Shown here in pieces: positions 47,385-57,454 of a stretch of DNA of 64,000 nt (positions within the stretch are counted from its first letter, which is position 1; the number at the start of each line of letters is the position of its first letter). The position numbers and the translations under genes are program-made. Location: positions 104,270 to 168,269 of the forward strand of contig NZ_BHYK01000006.1 of assembly GCF_003865095.1 (NCBI RefSeq), given 5' to 3'. The notes under the pieces are model-generated. The model did no database searches and was not told where the DNA came from. It saw only the letters and a program-made list of their open reading frames with translations. The stretch comes from Clostridium tagluense (GTDB taxonomy: Bacteria; Bacillota; Clostridia; Clostridiales; Clostridiaceae).

Positions 47385-49613
47385 ATGTTTAAACAATGGA
47401 ATGGTTTCAAAGGTGATGAATGGAAGAATAAAATTGATGTAAGTGACTTTATTCAAAAGAATTACACTTTATATGAAGGTGATGATAGTTTTTTAGTAGG
47501 AAAAACAGCTAAGACTAATAAAGTTTGGGATAAAGCTTATTCACTTATTTTAAAAGAGATTAAGCAAGGTATTATAGATGTAGAAACTAATGAAATTTCA
47601 GGAATAGACAATTTTGCTCCTGGATATATAGATAAAGAAAATGAAGTAATTGTTGGATTCCAAACAGATGCTCCACTAAAAAGAATAGTAAACCCATTTG
47701 GTGGCTTTAGAATGGTAGAACAATCACTAGAAGAATATGGTTTTAAATTAAATAAGGATATAGAAAATTTCTTCCCTAAATATAGAAAAACTCATAACGA
47801 AGGAGTTTTTGATGCATACTCTCCTGCTACAAAAGTTGCAAGAAATGTAGGACTCCTAACTGGACTTCCAGATGCATATGGTCGCGGAAGGATAATAGGA
47901 GACTATAGAAGAGTAGCTCTTTATGGAATAGATTTTTTAATAGAAGAAAAGAAAAAAGATTTAACGAAGTTAACAGGACTTGCTACTGATTCACTAATAA
48001 GACATAGAGAAGAAGTAAGTATGCAAATAAGAGCACTTGCTGCCATAAAAAGCATGGCTTCAAAATATGGAGTTGATATTTCAAAACCAGCTACCACAGC
48101 AGTAGAAGCTACTCAAGCAGTTTATTTTGGATATCTTGCAGGAATAAAAGAAAACAACGGTGCTGCAATGTCTCTTGGAAGAACAACTACTTTCTTAGAC
48201 ATTTATATGCAAAGAGACTTAGCAGCAGGCATATTAACTGAGGATGGAGCACAAGAGATTGTTGATCAATTCGTAATTAAACTTAGAATGGCAAGACACC
48301 TTAGAACACCTGAATACAATGAATTATTTGGTGGAGATCCAAATTGGGTAACAGAATCAATAGGCGGTGTGGCAATTAACGGAAAAGCAATGGTAACAAA
48401 GACTTCCTTTAGATTCCTTCATACATTAACAAATTTAGGATCGGCGCCAGAACCAAACATGACTGTGCTTTGGTCAGAAAAATTACCAGAACCTTTCAAA
48501 AAATATTGTGCTAAAATGTCTATTGAAACAGATGCACTTCAATATGAAAATGATGATGTTATGAGACCAATATATGGAGAAGACTATGGAATAGCTTGCT
48601 GCGTTTCTGCTATGGAAATTGGTAAGAGAATGCAATTTTTTGGAGCTCGCGCAAACCTAGCTAAATCATTATTACTATCACTTAACGGTGGAATGGACGA
48701 ATTAAAAGGTAAGCTTGTAATACCTGGAATTGAAAAAACAACTGATGAGATTCTTGATTACAAAACAGTTAGAGCAATGTATTCAAAAGTTTTAGCCTAT
48801 GTTGCAGAGATGTATGTAGATACAATGAATACTATACATTATATGCACGATAAGTACGCTTATGAAGCTGGTCAATTATCCCTTCATGATACCGACCTAA
48901 AATACTTCATGGCATTCGGTGTAGCAGGACTTTCAGTTGCAGCTGACTCCTTAAGTGCTATAAAATTTGCCAAGGTATCTCCAATAAGAAATGAAAATGG
49001 AATAACAATTGACTTTAAAATAGAAGGAGATTTCCCTAAATACGGAAATGACGATGACAGAGTTGATGATTTAGCTGTTAATCTTATTAAAGAATTTAGT
49101 GATGAGCTTAAAAAGCACCCAGCTTACAAGAACGCTGAGCATACACTATCTGCACTTACTATTACCTCTAATGTTGTTTATGGTAAAAAGACAGGAGCAA
49201 CTCCTGACGGAAGAAAACAAGGTATACCACTTGCTCCAGGAGCAAACCCAACACAATGCCACGATGAAAATGGGGCGCTAGCATCATTAAATTCAGTTGC
49301 TAAGATTCCTTATAGAAAATATTGCCAAGATGGAGTTTCAAATACTTTTTCAATAGTACCAGCCGCACTTGGGATAGATGAAGATACAAGAATAAATAAT
49401 CTAGTTTTCCTTTTAGATGGCTATTTTGGACAAAGTGCGCACCATTTAAATGTAAATGTCTTAAATAGAGACGTTTTAATTGATGCTATGGAAAATCCAG
49501 ACAAATATCCAACATTAACAGTAAGAGTATCAGGATATGCAGTTCATTTCAATAGATTATCAAAAGAACAACAGCTTGAAGTTATTAGCAGAACTTTCCA
49601 TGAAAAAATATAA
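47385..49613 (+). CDS. pflB: Formate C-acetyltransferase (pyruvate formate-lyase)
   Basis: Glycyl-radical enzyme cleaving pyruvate plus CoA to acetyl-CoA and formate during anaerobic growth; in clostridia it mainly supplies formate for one-carbon metabolism. 742 residues, with the catalytic pair Cys405-Cys406 (GIACCVSAM) and the radical Gly717 in RVSGYAVHF near the C-terminus. AGGGAGG precedes the ATG. Its activating enzyme is encoded next. The codon pattern is regular and the promoter strong, consistent with high expression. Confidence 0.98.
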   Translation: MFKQWNGFKGDEWKNKIDVSDFIQKNYTLYEGDDSFLVGKTAKTNKVWDKAYSLILKEIKQGIIDVETNEISGIDNFAPGYIDKENEVIVGFQTDAPLKRIVNPFGGFRMVEQSLEEYGFKLNKDIENFFPKYRKTHNEGVFDAYSPATKVARNVGLLTGLPDAYGRGRIIGDYRRVALYGIDFLIEEKKKDLTKLTGLATDSLIRHREEVSMQIRALAAIKSMASKYGVDISKPATTAVEATQAVYFGYLAGIKENNGAAMSLGRTTTFLDIYMQRDLAAGILTEDGAQEIVDQFVIKLRMARHLRTPEYNELFGGDPNWVTESIGGVAINGKAMVTKTSFRFLHTLTNLGSAPEPNMTVLWSEKLPEPFKKYCAKMSIETDALQYENDDVMRPIYGEDYGIACCVSAMEIGKRMQFFGARANLAKSLLLSLNGGMDELKGKLVIPGIEKTTDEILDYKTVRAMYSKVLAYVAEMYVDTMNTIHYMHDKYAYEAGQLSLHDTDLKYFMAFGVAGLSVAADSLSAIKFAKVSPIRNENGITIDFKIEGDFPKYGNDDDRVDDLAVNLIKEFSDELKKHPAYKNAEHTLSALTITSNVVYGKKTGATPDGRKQGIPLAPGANPTQCHDENGALASLNSVAKIPYRKYCQDGVSNTFSIVPAALGIDEDTRINNLVFLLDGYFGQSAHHLNVNVLNRDVLIDAMENPDKYPTLTVRVSGYAVHFNRLSKEQQLEVISRTFHEKI

Positions 49614-49684
49614 TTAGTTTTTTATATAATATGAGAGATGCTTATTCCTATAAGCATCTCTCGACTTATATAAAAAAACTAATT
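49614..49684 (+). terminator. Long hairpin between pflB and pflA
   Basis: GAGAGATGCTTAT (49633-49645) pairs with ATAAGCATCTCTC (to 49662). The stem is extended by TTAGTTTTTTATATAA and TATATAAAAAAACTAA outside. No clean T tract follows on the plus strand. It may therefore act as an mRNA-stabilising or partial-termination element that sets pflB above pflA. Confidence 0.65.
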
Positions 49685-49749
49685 ATAAATTTCATTTTAT
49701 GTTATTTAAAAATTGAATTTTTATACACTAGTGCGGAGGAGGAATATAT

Positions 49750-50475
49750 ATGGTAAAAGGTAACATCCATTCTATAGAAAGTATGGGACTAGTTGATGGT
49801 CCTGGAATAAGAGTAGTGGTTTTTTTTCAAGGTTGTAAATTGCGATGCGCCTACTGCCATAACCCAGATACATGGAGTCTCAGTGGTGGCACAGAAATGA
49901 CACCCAGCGAAATTGTTCAAAAAATTGTTAGGTTCAAGCCATATTTTGATCGTTCTTCTGGCGGAGTTACTTTCTCTGGCGGTGATCCATTAATGCAACC
50001 TGAATTTCTTCTCCAGTGTTTAAAATTATGTAAACAAAATGGCATTCATACTACTCTAGATACCTCTGGTTTTGGCAATGGTGACTATGCTGATATATTA
50101 GAATATACAGATTTAGTGCTTTTAGATATAAAACAGACAACTAGTAAGGGCTACGTTAATCTAACCGGTAGAGATACAGGAGATATTAATTTATTTTTGG
50201 AAGCTTTAAGAAAGTCAAAATCTAGGGTTTGGGTAAGACATGTTGTTGTACCAGGAATTACAGATTCAGTGGAACATATAACTAAAATTGCTAAAATAAT
50301 CAGTGAAGAAGTTCCTAATTTAGATAAAGTCGAACTCCTTGCCTATCATGTTCTAGGAGTAAGTAAATACGAAGCTCTATCAATTCCTTATAAATTAAAA
50401 GGTGTAGAGCCCATGGATAAAGATAAAACTAAGGAACTTCAAATATTAATAAATAATTTACTAAACCTGAAATAA
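49750..50475 (+). CDS. pflA: Pyruvate formate-lyase activating enzyme
   Basis: Radical-SAM enzyme that installs the glycyl radical on PflB. 241 residues, with the cluster-binding motif Cys29-x3-Cys33-x2-Cys36 (CKLRCAYC) and the following HNPDTW. The SAM-binding GGVTFSGGDPLMQ is present, as is the conserved GLVDGPGIRVVVFFQGC start. GGAGGAGG precedes the ATG. It forms a unit with pflB. Confidence 0.97.
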   Translation: MVKGNIHSIESMGLVDGPGIRVVVFFQGCKLRCAYCHNPDTWSLSGGTEMTPSEIVQKIVRFKPYFDRSSGGVTFSGGDPLMQPEFLLQCLKLCKQNGIHTTLDTSGFGNGDYADILEYTDLVLLDIKQTTSKGYVNLTGRDTGDINLFLEALRKSKSRVWVRHVVVPGITDSVEHITKIAKIISEEVPNLDKVELLAYHVLGVSKYEALSIPYKLKGVEPMDKDKTKELQILINNLLNLK

Positions 50476-50496
50476 TATTTAGTGCAATCATTATCC

Positions 50497-50730
50497 CTTT
50501 TTTCTTATAGAATGCTATAACAAAAGTATATATTGCTAAAATGCTTTCACTTCGCCAAGTAATTCTAAAATTTATTTTATTTTCAGCTGCTAAAAAATGC
50601 AAACTCGCTTACGCTCAAACATGCATTTTTCTTTACGCACCTGCAAATAAAATAAATTTTGAATTACTAAGGCTTGTTCAAATGCATTCTACGCAATATA
50701 TACTTTTGTTAGCATTCTATAAGAAAAAAG
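50497..50730. repeat. 234-bp imperfect palindrome (long inverted repeat 1)
   Basis: The outer arms CTTTTTTCTTATAGAATGCT and its complement are near perfect. Pairing continues through AACAAAAGTATATATTGC, GTAATTC and AAATTTATTTTATTT with a few mismatches and gaps. The centre (AAAAATGCA...TGCATTTTT) also pairs. No transposase or clear ORF is inside. It could be a miniature mobile element or a very large RNA hairpin after pflA. Confidence 0.85.
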
Positions 50731-50927
50731 AGGTCTTTGATACTTACAAAGGTATATCAGCAATTTTCAGATAGTCTATTCCCTTATACTTGAAATTTAT
50801 GTTATTATTAGTATGTAAATAAACCATAGTTTAGCAAATACTTGTAATTTATAGTTAGCTAAATGCAGTTTTGATGATAATATGGTAAGTTAATATTAAG
50901 TTATGTTTTGAAAAGGGGGTACTAGAA

Positions 50928-50981
50928 TGGCTGAAACATTTGGTTTTTTATATATTATGCTCCATGCGAAGTCTGCTTAAT
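50928..50981 (+). pseudogene. Short orphan frame with good ribosome site, probably a 5' gene remnant
   Basis: After AAAAGGGGG, an ATG opens a 17-codon frame (MAETFGFLYIMLHAKSA, stop). Inverted sequence blocks (CATGCGAAGTCTG; CAGACTTTGCAT near 51054) lie between it and the CD3324-like fragment downstream. This suggests that a small palindromic insertion separated a start region from its body. It is not shown that the two fragments once formed one gene. Confidence 0.3.
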
Positions 50982-51051
50982 GAGCATTGACGATACCTTG
51001 CATGGAGTATAATAGAATTATTTATAATCGTCGATATTCATTCTAATTTAA

Positions 51052-51330
51052 AACAGACTTTGCATCCTTAATAATATTAAAGCTTGTGATTTATTACCAA
51101 AATCTCTTTTAGAAGAAATTCAAAAGTATGCTGAAGGCTGTATTGTATACATCCCTAATAAAGCTGGCAATCGCAGATCCTGGGGCGATATGACCGGTAC
51201 CAAAAGTGAACTATTAAACAGAAATATCCATATTAAAATAGACTTCAAGGATGGTATTCTCATTGACAAATTATCCGAAAAGTACAATCTCTCAGTAGAA
51301 TCCATTAAAAAAATTATCTACTCTCGCTGA
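51052..51330 (+). pseudogene. CD3324-family / Mor-like DNA-binding protein lacking a start codon
   Basis: An open frame of 92 codons with no ATG, GTG or TTG at its beginning. Its translation contains ACDLLPKSLLEEIQKYAEG, CIVYIPNKAGNRRSWGD, a Lys/Asn helix and the C-terminal helix-turn-helix-like KLSEKYNLSVESIKKIIYSR. This matches the small CD3324-type family found in clostridia, but the usual Met-containing N-terminus is replaced by a stop. A hairpin terminator (51331-51370) follows, which shows this was once an expressed gene. Confidence 0.6.
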
Positions 51331-51372
51331 AGACATACCCCTGCTATAGTAATATGGCAAGGGTATGTCTTA
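51331..51372 (+). terminator. Hairpin after the CD3324-like fragment
   Basis: AGACATACCC (51331-51340) pairs with GGGTATGTCT (51361-51370). The T tract after it is weak. Confidence 0.65.
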
Positions 51373-51420
51373 CATTCTTATAAAAAATTCTCGGTATATA
51401 CATTTACACTTTATTTTTGT

Positions 51421-51512
51421 AAAATAAACATTATGCAGAAGTTGAAAAACTTGGAAATGAAGATTATAATCAAAAACCATTAATAAACGTTCTACAAAAA
51501 TGCGAGGAAGGG
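51421..51512 (+). pseudogene. C-terminal fragment of an unidentified gene
   Basis: In the frame that runs into the GNAT gene, the codons read KHYAEVEKLGNEDYNQKPL and onward to CEEGVNIL. This has normal protein composition but no start and no recognised family. It is open only from 51421, after a TAA. It is probably the tail of a gene whose 5' part has been lost. Confidence 0.3.
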
Positions 51513-51521
51513 GTGAATATT

Positions 51522-52196
51522 TTGAGTATTTCTTTTAGATATTATACAGATGAAGATTTTTTAAAATTAGAAAAACTTATTTTAGCAAGTTACTCATTTG
51601 GAAATCCGCCATGGGGATTAAGCCATCATGAGTTTTCTCGTGGAGTTCATAGTGCATGGGCAAATGTAAAAGATAATTGGAGACATACCGTTGGGATATG
51701 GGAAGAAGATGGCAATATTATTTCAGCAGTTATATGCGAAGGTGTATGGAACGCAGACGCATTTTTCCTTTTTGAATCTTTAGAACGTCAAAGAGACAGC
51801 GAACTACTTGAAAGAATGTTTCATCATGCAGAAACACATTTGTCCTGTTTTACAAGGGGTACAAAAGACTACGAAAATAAGACCAGTCATTTACATATAG
51901 TGATCCCACCAGAATATGCTTTGGTAAGAAATATAGTGAAAGAGAGAGGGTATGAGCTATCACAGAATGTGGAAGGATCACTGATACTTCCATTTTCGGG
52001 AAAAAAATTTGATGTTGTGCTTCCAGCGGGATATACCCTAGCTGATGGAAATCAAACGCCAGACTTTTTCCTTTCCAATTCGCATATGTTTTCCTTTAAC
52101 TATACACTTCCAACAGCGGAAACGGTTGAAATAGGATTTCATGATTTAAGCAACTCAATAATTCATGATCATAATGTCCTTTTAAAAATAATATGA
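51522..52196 (+). pseudogene. GNAT-family acetyltransferase, C-terminally truncated
   Basis: 224 residues from a TTG start (51522) that lies seven bases after GGGGTG. The N-terminal part has FRYYTDEDFLKLEKLI, HTVGIWEEDGNIISAV and a long central region. A second GNAT-like half begins with VLPAGYTLADGNQTPDFFLSN but stops after NVLLKII. In two-domain relatives the catalytic C-terminal motif follows at this point. The stop codon lies exactly at the border of a 246-bp palindrome, so truncation by that element is likely. A functional short protein cannot be excluded. Confidence 0.55.
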
Positions 52197-52442
52197 GATA
52201 GGTAATTTATCCGAAGTGACTTGCAATACGAAACGCAGAAACTATTGAAATTCCATTTACAAATTCTTCATTTGCGAATATAAAATTCTCGTAAGCCTGC
52301 CAGGACGGCAGGCTAGCGAACCTGAGCCAGGATGGCGAATGTGAGTGTTAGAGAATTTTATATTCGCAAATGATTAGAATTTGTAAATGGAATTTCTAGT
52401 TTTAAGTTCGTTTGCAAGGCACGCAGGAGAAATTTCCTATCT
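52197..52442. repeat. 246-bp imperfect palindrome (long inverted repeat 2)
   Basis: Arms start GATAGG/CCTATC at the ends. The strongest pairing is GAAATTCCATTTACAAATTC and CATTTGCGAATATAAAATTC with their complements. The centre contains a GC-rich hairpin GCCTGCC-AGGAC-GGCAGGC (52296-52314 region), unlike the surrounding AT-rich DNA. It begins at the stop of the truncated GNAT gene and ends 15 bases after the pyrE stop. Confidence 0.88.
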
Positions 52443-52456
52443 TTTTTATCATGTAT

Positions 52457-53023
52457 TTATTTTATATTTCTACTACCTGGTTTTATATAAGCTGTTCCTT
52501 CTTTGCAAAGTGGACATACTGATGCATCATAACTTTCAATATCTAACTTTATAGCGCTATAGATAGGATAAGGAATAGTACTACTTCCTCTATCTACAAT
52601 ACAACATATTCCAACTACCTCTGCACCAAGTTCCTTTAAAACTTCTATTGTTTCTAGTGAAGATTTACCAGTAGTTACTACATCCTCTGTAATTAAAACC
52701 TTCTGACCCGTCAATATTTCAAATCCCCGTCGCAGTTCGAAGGTGCCGTTTACCCTTTCAGTAAATATAGCAGGCTTTCCAGTTTGTCTACCTACTTCAT
52801 AAGCCACTATTATCCCACCCATAGCCGGTCCTACTACCACATCAAACTCTATATCTTTAATTTTTTCTACTGCTACACTTAACACTTTCTCAGCCTTATC
52901 TGGATATTGAAGCAATTTTGCACATTGGCAATATCTGTTACTGTGTCTTCCCGATGATAACAGAAAGTGACCCTCGAGTAGTGCTCCTGATTCTTTTAAT
53001 ATATCTAAAACATTAATATTCAT
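52457..53023 (-). CDS. pyrE: Orotate phosphoribosyltransferase
   Basis: Forms orotidine 5'-phosphate from orotate and PRPP. 188 residues, with the PRPP-binding loop [14 protein letters not shown] and the Lys-containing loop [14 protein letters not shown]. This type (short, with [16 protein letters not shown]) is common in clostridia. The ATG at 53023 follows AAAAGGAGG; the frame is open further upstream but without a ribosome site. Last gene of the pyr operon. Confidence 0.96.
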   Translation of the reverse strand: MNINVLDILKESGALLEGHFLLSSGRHSNRYCQCAKLLQYPDKAEKVLSVAVEKIKDIEFDVVVGPAMGGIIVAYEVGRQTGKPAIFTERVNGTFELRRGFEILTGQKVLITEDVVTTGKSSLETIEVLKELGAEVVGICCIVDRGSSTIPYPIYSAIKLDIESYDASVCPLCKEGTAYIKPGSRNIK

Positions 53024-53086
53024 AACATAGCCTCCCTTTTTTTTTACTAGCTCACTGTGAAAATTCACTTTTAACTTCTAATTGTA

Positions 53087-53983
53087 TTAAATAATTCCTC
53101 TAATCTCACTTAAATCTTTAATACCTTCCCGTATCATATAATTTTCTATTCCATCTATTATATCATTGCAAATATCCGGTTTTATGAAATTCGCAGTTCC
53201 AACTTGAATTGCCTGCGCACCTACCATTATAAATTCTATAGCATCTTCAAAACAGCATATACCACCCATACCAACAACCGGTATGTTTACAGCCTTGCAT
53301 ACTTCATGAACCATTCGGAGTGCCATAGGCTTTATAGCAGGTCCTGATAGCCCTGCATATATATTATTAAAAATTGCTTTTCTTTTATGTATATCCACTG
53401 CCATGCCCTTAAAAGTATTTACCAGGGACAATGCATCTGCCCCAGAGTCGCAGCAACGGTATGCCATATCTACTATATTCTCTGCATTTGGTGAAAGTTT
53501 TACCATAAGGGGTTTCTTGCAAATACTTTTCACTTCCCTAACCATTTCATAGGCTACCTTTGAATTAATTCCAAAAGCCATACCTCCACATTTTACATTA
53601 GGGCAGGATATATTTAATTCAACTATATCTATAGCCTCATTATTTAATCTCTCTATGGCAGCTATATATTCTTCTATATTGCCACCTCCAACATTTGCAA
53701 TTATAGCTGTATTATATTCCTGCATCTTTGGAAGCTCTAATTTTATAAATTTTTCAATACCTGGATTTTGAAGCCCTACACTATTTAACATTCCACCTCT
53801 TGTTTCAAAAACACGTATACCATCATTACCCTGTTTTTCATTAATTGTAAGTCCTTTAGATGCTATGCCACCCAATTTTCCGATATCAAAATATTGATTA
53901 TATTCAGCTCCGAATCCAAAAGTACCAGATGCCGCTATTACAGGATTTTTTAAGTTCACACCACATAATTCAACATTAATCAT
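53087..53983 (-). CDS. pyrD: Dihydroorotate dehydrogenase B, catalytic subunit
   Basis: FMN enzyme oxidising dihydroorotate to orotate; class 1B works with PyrK to use NAD+. 298 residues, with the catalytic Cys in [12 protein letters not shown], the FMN-binding [12 protein letters not shown], and [19 protein letters not shown]. It overlaps pyrK by eight bases. Confidence 0.97.
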   Translation of the reverse strand: MINVELCGVNLKNPVIAASGTFGFGAEYNQYFDIGKLGGIASKGLTINEKQGNDGIRVFETRGGMLNSVGLQNPGIEKFIKLELPKMQEYNTAIIANVGGGNIEEYIAAIERLNNEAIDIVELNISCPNVKCGGMAFGINSKVAYEMVREVKSICKKPLMVKLSPNAENIVDMAYRCCDSGADALSLVNTFKGMAVDIHKRKAIFNNIYAGLSGPAIKPMALRMVHEVCKAVNIPVVGMGGICCFEDAIEFIMVGAQAIQVGTANFIKPDICNDIIDGIENYMIREGIKDLSEIRGII

Positions 53984-54710
53984 TATAAATCAAATCCTTT
54001 CCAAGAAAAACTGGACCATCTTTGCAGGTTCTTTTGTTTCCACCCTTGGTTTTACAAGTACATACAAGACATGCACCTATCCCACAGGCCATATGGGTTT
54101 CCATCGACACATAAACAGTTACATTAGCATCATTGCATAAACTTATAACCTTTTTCATCATAATTTCTGGTCCACAGCATATAACTGTTTCATATTTTTG
54201 TGGATTTATTATATCTGTTATATATCCCTTATGCCCTTTTAAACCACTTTCTGTGGATAAATAAACTTTATTTACATATTTTTCCACAGAATCCACAGAA
54301 TAATCCACAGTTCTAAATCCAGAATACAAATCTATTTCACAGTTTGTAAGGCTTTTTATAAGATAAATAAGTGGCGCTATGCCAATTCCTCCAGATACTA
54401 CAGCAATTTTCCCTTTTATTTTCTCTACATCAAATCCGTTTCCTAAAGGTCCCATTATCTGAACTTCCTCATTTTCCTTTAATTTACTAAGAAGTTTTGT
54501 ACCTTTACCTACTATTCCATATAAAAAGCTTATTTTCTCTTCGTCTACATCATAAACACTTATAGGTCTTGGTAATAACGGTTCAAGATCCCCTACCTTT
54601 AACATAAAAAATTGACCCGGTTTTACATTAAATTTGCCCTTTATAGAAAGCATATACACACCTTCACTTATTTCAACATTTTCATATATTTTCTCTACGC
54701 AGCATATCAA
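53976..54710 (-). CDS. pyrK: Dihydroorotate dehydrogenase B, electron transfer subunit
   Basis: FAD and [2Fe-2S] subunit that passes electrons from PyrD to NAD+. 244 residues: FAD domain ([21 protein letters not shown]), NAD-binding [14 protein letters not shown], and the C-terminal cluster Cys motif [12 protein letters not shown] with a fourth Cys in RTCKDGPVF. The start is TTG at 54710 after GGAGG. Overlaps pyrD. Confidence 0.96.
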   Translation of the reverse strand: MICCVEKIYENVEISEGVYMLSIKGKFNVKPGQFFMLKVGDLEPLLPRPISVYDVDEEKISFLYGIVGKGTKLLSKLKENEEVQIMGPLGNGFDVEKIKGKIAVVSGGIGIAPLIYLIKSLTNCEIDLYSGFRTVDYSVDSVEKYVNKVYLSTESGLKGHKGYITDIINPQKYETVICCGPEIMMKKVISLCNDANVTVYVSMETHMACGIGACLVCTCKTKGGNKRTCKDGPVFLGKDLIYND

Positions 54711-54792
54711 ATAAACTCCTCCAGTATGTTAATAAAAATCATGTACTATCTTTTTTACACTCTAATTTTAATAAAAATTAGAGATTACTTTA

Positions 54793-55656
54793 CTACTTTG
54801 CAGCTTTTCTTATTTCATCTCGCATTTTTATTGCCTCTTCTCTAGCAAATTGTTCAAAATGACTCCATCCGTTTTCTACTTTCTTGTATGCAAGTAAAAT
54901 ACTTCTAGAGGCATTTACCACCCCGCCATTTCCATTTTTCAAATATATGGCCACATCCTCAGCCCCGCCACCTTGTGCTCCATAACCTGGTATTAAGAAA
55001 AACATTTTTTCTAGGTCTTTCCTCATCTTTAATCCTTCATCTATATGAGTGCACCCTACAACTCCACCTAATGCGCTATATCCACATTCGCCCATAAATC
55101 CACTTCCAATTTTCAATAGTTTTTCCCCTACAACATCATAAACCCTTTTATTTTCTTTATTTTCTATATACTCTATATCCTCTGCCCCACTATTTGAGGT
55201 TCTTATTAATGAAAATAATCCCTTTTCCTTGTTTTTTAAATAAGGAAGATAAGGTTCTATGCTATCCATGCCCATATATGGATTTACAGTTATAAAATCA
55301 CTTTCAAAATCTCCTTCAAAATGAGCTTTAGCATACATTTCCGCAGTTTTTGCAATATCTCCTCTTTTGATATCTGCAATAACAATGCCGCCTTTATTTT
55401 TTATATAATTTAGGGTATCTTTATATACTTTTAAGCCTTTGAGTCCAAGGGCTTCATAATATGCTATTTGTACCTTATAACAAGCCGCTACATCAAATGT
55501 GGCATCAATTATTTGCTGATTAAATCTATACAAAGCATAATCCTCATATACAAACTTATTTTTAAATTCTGTTGGTAAGTATTCTAGTGCCGTATCAAGT
55601 CCTATGCATACGTGACCTTTCTTTTCTACACTTTCAAATAATTTATCTATAATCAT
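54793..55656 (-). CDS. pyrF: Orotidine 5'-phosphate decarboxylase (type 2)
   Basis: Final step to UMP. 287 residues, longer than the E. coli type and fitting the type 2 group. The catalytic motif is VIADIKRGDIAKTAEMYA, with the Asp-Lys-Asp network and a C-terminal IPGYGAQGGGAED phosphate-binding loop. GGTGGGG precedes the ATG. The 80-base gap before pyrK contains a small AT-rich hairpin. Confidence 0.96.
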   Translation of the reverse strand: MIIDKLFESVEKKGHVCIGLDTALEYLPTEFKNKFVYEDYALYRFNQQIIDATFDVAACYKVQIAYYEALGLKGLKVYKDTLNYIKNKGGIVIADIKRGDIAKTAEMYAKAHFEGDFESDFITVNPYMGMDSIEPYLPYLKNKEKGLFSLIRTSNSGAEDIEYIENKENKRVYDVVGEKLLKIGSGFMGECGYSALGGVVGCTHIDEGLKMRKDLEKMFFLIPGYGAQGGGAEDVAIYLKNGNGGVVNASRSILLAYKKVENGWSHFEQFAREEAIKMRDEIRKAAK

Positions 55657-55698
55657 CAGTTACCCCACCTTTGCTATTTTATTTATAAATCAACTACT

Positions 55699-56895
55699 TT
55701 ATTTAAAGGTTTTAGCTTTATAAACTATTTTCCCTGCCTTAATGGTGCACATTACGGTTCCCATTACACTCTTTCCATCAAAGGGAGAATTCATTCCTTT
55801 TGATAAAAACTCCCTGGCATCTATATTATACTTAGTTTTAGTATCTAAGAGCAGCAAGTCTCCATCAAATCCTATTTTAATTTCACCCTTGTTTAGTCCC
55901 ATAATTTTAGCTGGGTTTTTCGACATCAGTTCTGAAAGTTTGTTTAGAGTAATATGTCCTTCACCTATAAGTTTAGTGAAACATACAGGAAAAGAAGTCT
56001 CTAGACCTGATATGCCAGGGGCCCCTTTTATTTTATCTTCCATACTATGTGGTGCGTGGTCAGTGGCTATAACATCCACAAACCCATCTTTTATAGCTTC
56101 GATTAAGAAAGTGACATCTTCTGCTTCTCTTAGTGGAGGGTTTACTCTATACTGAGTTTCTGAAGTTAATGCTAAATGATGTGGTGTAACTTCGCAGGTT
56201 ATCCTTGCACCCTGCTGCTTCGCCACTATAATATCATTCATAGCCTCTTTTGTACTAACATGAGCTAAGTGAAGTTTACAACCTGTGAATTTTGAAAGTG
56301 TTATATCTCTTGTTGTCATGAGATTTTCAGCAAGTCTAGTATCAATGTCTACCAATTCTTCATTTTCAGCATGAGATATTATTGTTAAATTCTTTTCATT
56401 GGCCATTACCATTGCATTAAGCATCACAAGGCTACTAGAAACTCCTCTGCCATCATCTGATATAAATTTTACTTCATTAGTTAGCTTCTCTAAGTGATCT
56501 ATAGATTGCCCCAATAAATCTTCTGTAATAGATGCACATTGATGAATATCTACAAGATTTATTTCTCTAGCTTTTTTTAATACCATATTTATAGTGTCCA
56601 TGGAGCTACATACTGGCTTTGTATTTGCCATAAGGTTTATGGCAGTATATCCACCACGCAGCGCCGCTCTACTTCCAGATAATAAATCCTCTTTATAGGT
56701 GTATCCAGGTTCTCTAAAATGACTGTGAAGATCTACAAAAGAAGGAGCTAAAATATATCCCTTTCCATCTAGAACCTCACAGTCTTTTTTTAGTTTTTCT
56801 CCTATTTCACATATTATTCCACCATTTATATATACATCAGAAGTAAAATCCTGTGATGAATCGACTATTCTTGCATTTTTAATTAATAATTCCAT
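55699..56895 (-). CDS. pyrC: Dihydroorotase
   Basis: Zinc amidohydrolase cyclising carbamoyl-aspartate. 398 residues of the class I type: metal-site motif VDLHSHFREPG, then SHAENEE, LAHVSTKEAM and the catalytic Asp in ATDHAPHS. The ATG at 56895 follows AGGGAG; the longer frame upstream has no ribosome site. It lies 124 bases after pyrI, with a small AGGTTAAT/ATTAACCT hairpin in the gap. Confidence 0.96.
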   Translation of the reverse strand: MELLIKNARIVDSSQDFTSDVYINGGIICEIGEKLKKDCEVLDGKGYILAPSFVDLHSHFREPGYTYKEDLLSGSRAALRGGYTAINLMANTKPVCSSMDTINMVLKKAREINLVDIHQCASITEDLLGQSIDHLEKLTNEVKFISDDGRGVSSSLVMLNAMVMANEKNLTIISHAENEELVDIDTRLAENLMTTRDITLSKFTGCKLHLAHVSTKEAMNDIIVAKQQGARITCEVTPHHLALTSETQYRVNPPLREAEDVTFLIEAIKDGFVDVIATDHAPHSMEDKIKGAPGISGLETSFPVCFTKLIGEGHITLNKLSELMSKNPAKIMGLNKGEIKIGFDGDLLLLDTKTKYNIDAREFLSKGMNSPFDGKSVMGTVMCTIKAGKIVYKAKTFK

Positions 56896-57019
56896 AATTA
56901 TGTCTCCCTTCATACTACATTGTGACACAGGTTAATATACTTTTATTAACCTGTTATTAATTCCAATGTACCTAAGATTTATATGTAGGATCTAAATCAC
57001 AATTTAAATCCTGCATGCT

Positions 57020-57454
57020 TTATAATCTACTTGTAGGGTTATTAATCTCATCGCAATATATACATCTGTACTCGCCTTTTTGTCTATCTGCTAAATAGAA
57101 GCTATGCAAAACTTCTTGCTCTACAGATGTTATACATCTCGGATTATCACATTTTATAACATGCTCAATTTTATCTGGCAATCTAAGTTTAACTTTATTT
57201 TCAATTTCTTCTCCAGATATTATATTTATTGTTATGTTAGGGTCTATAAAACCTAGTACTGTAAAATCTATATCAATTTCGTTTTCTATCTTAATTATAT
57301 CTTTGTGGCCAAGTTTCCCACTAGGTGCATTCATAATAAGGGCTACTGTAAAGTCAGCATTATCAAGGCCTAAATATTTAAATATTTTTATTCCAACACC
57401 GGCTTTAATATGATCTATTACTATTCCTCTTTTTATACTATTTATTGTTACCAT
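57020..57454 (-). CDS. pyrI: Aspartate carbamoyltransferase regulatory subunit
   Basis: Allosteric nucleotide-binding chain that assembles with PyrB. 144 residues, with the zinc site Cys102-x4-Cys107 and Cys131-x2-Cys134 near the C-terminus. It starts within the pyrB stop (TAATG overlap), so the subunits are co-translated. Presence of PyrI indicates an enteric-like, CTP/UTP-sensitive holoenzyme, as in several clostridia. Confidence 0.96.
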   Translation of the reverse strand: MVTINSIKRGIVIDHIKAGVGIKIFKYLGLDNADFTVALIMNAPSGKLGHKDIIKIENEIDIDFTVLGFIDPNITINIISGEEIENKVKLRLPDKIEHVIKCDNPRCITSVEQEVLHSFYLADRQKGEYRCIYCDEINNPTSRL

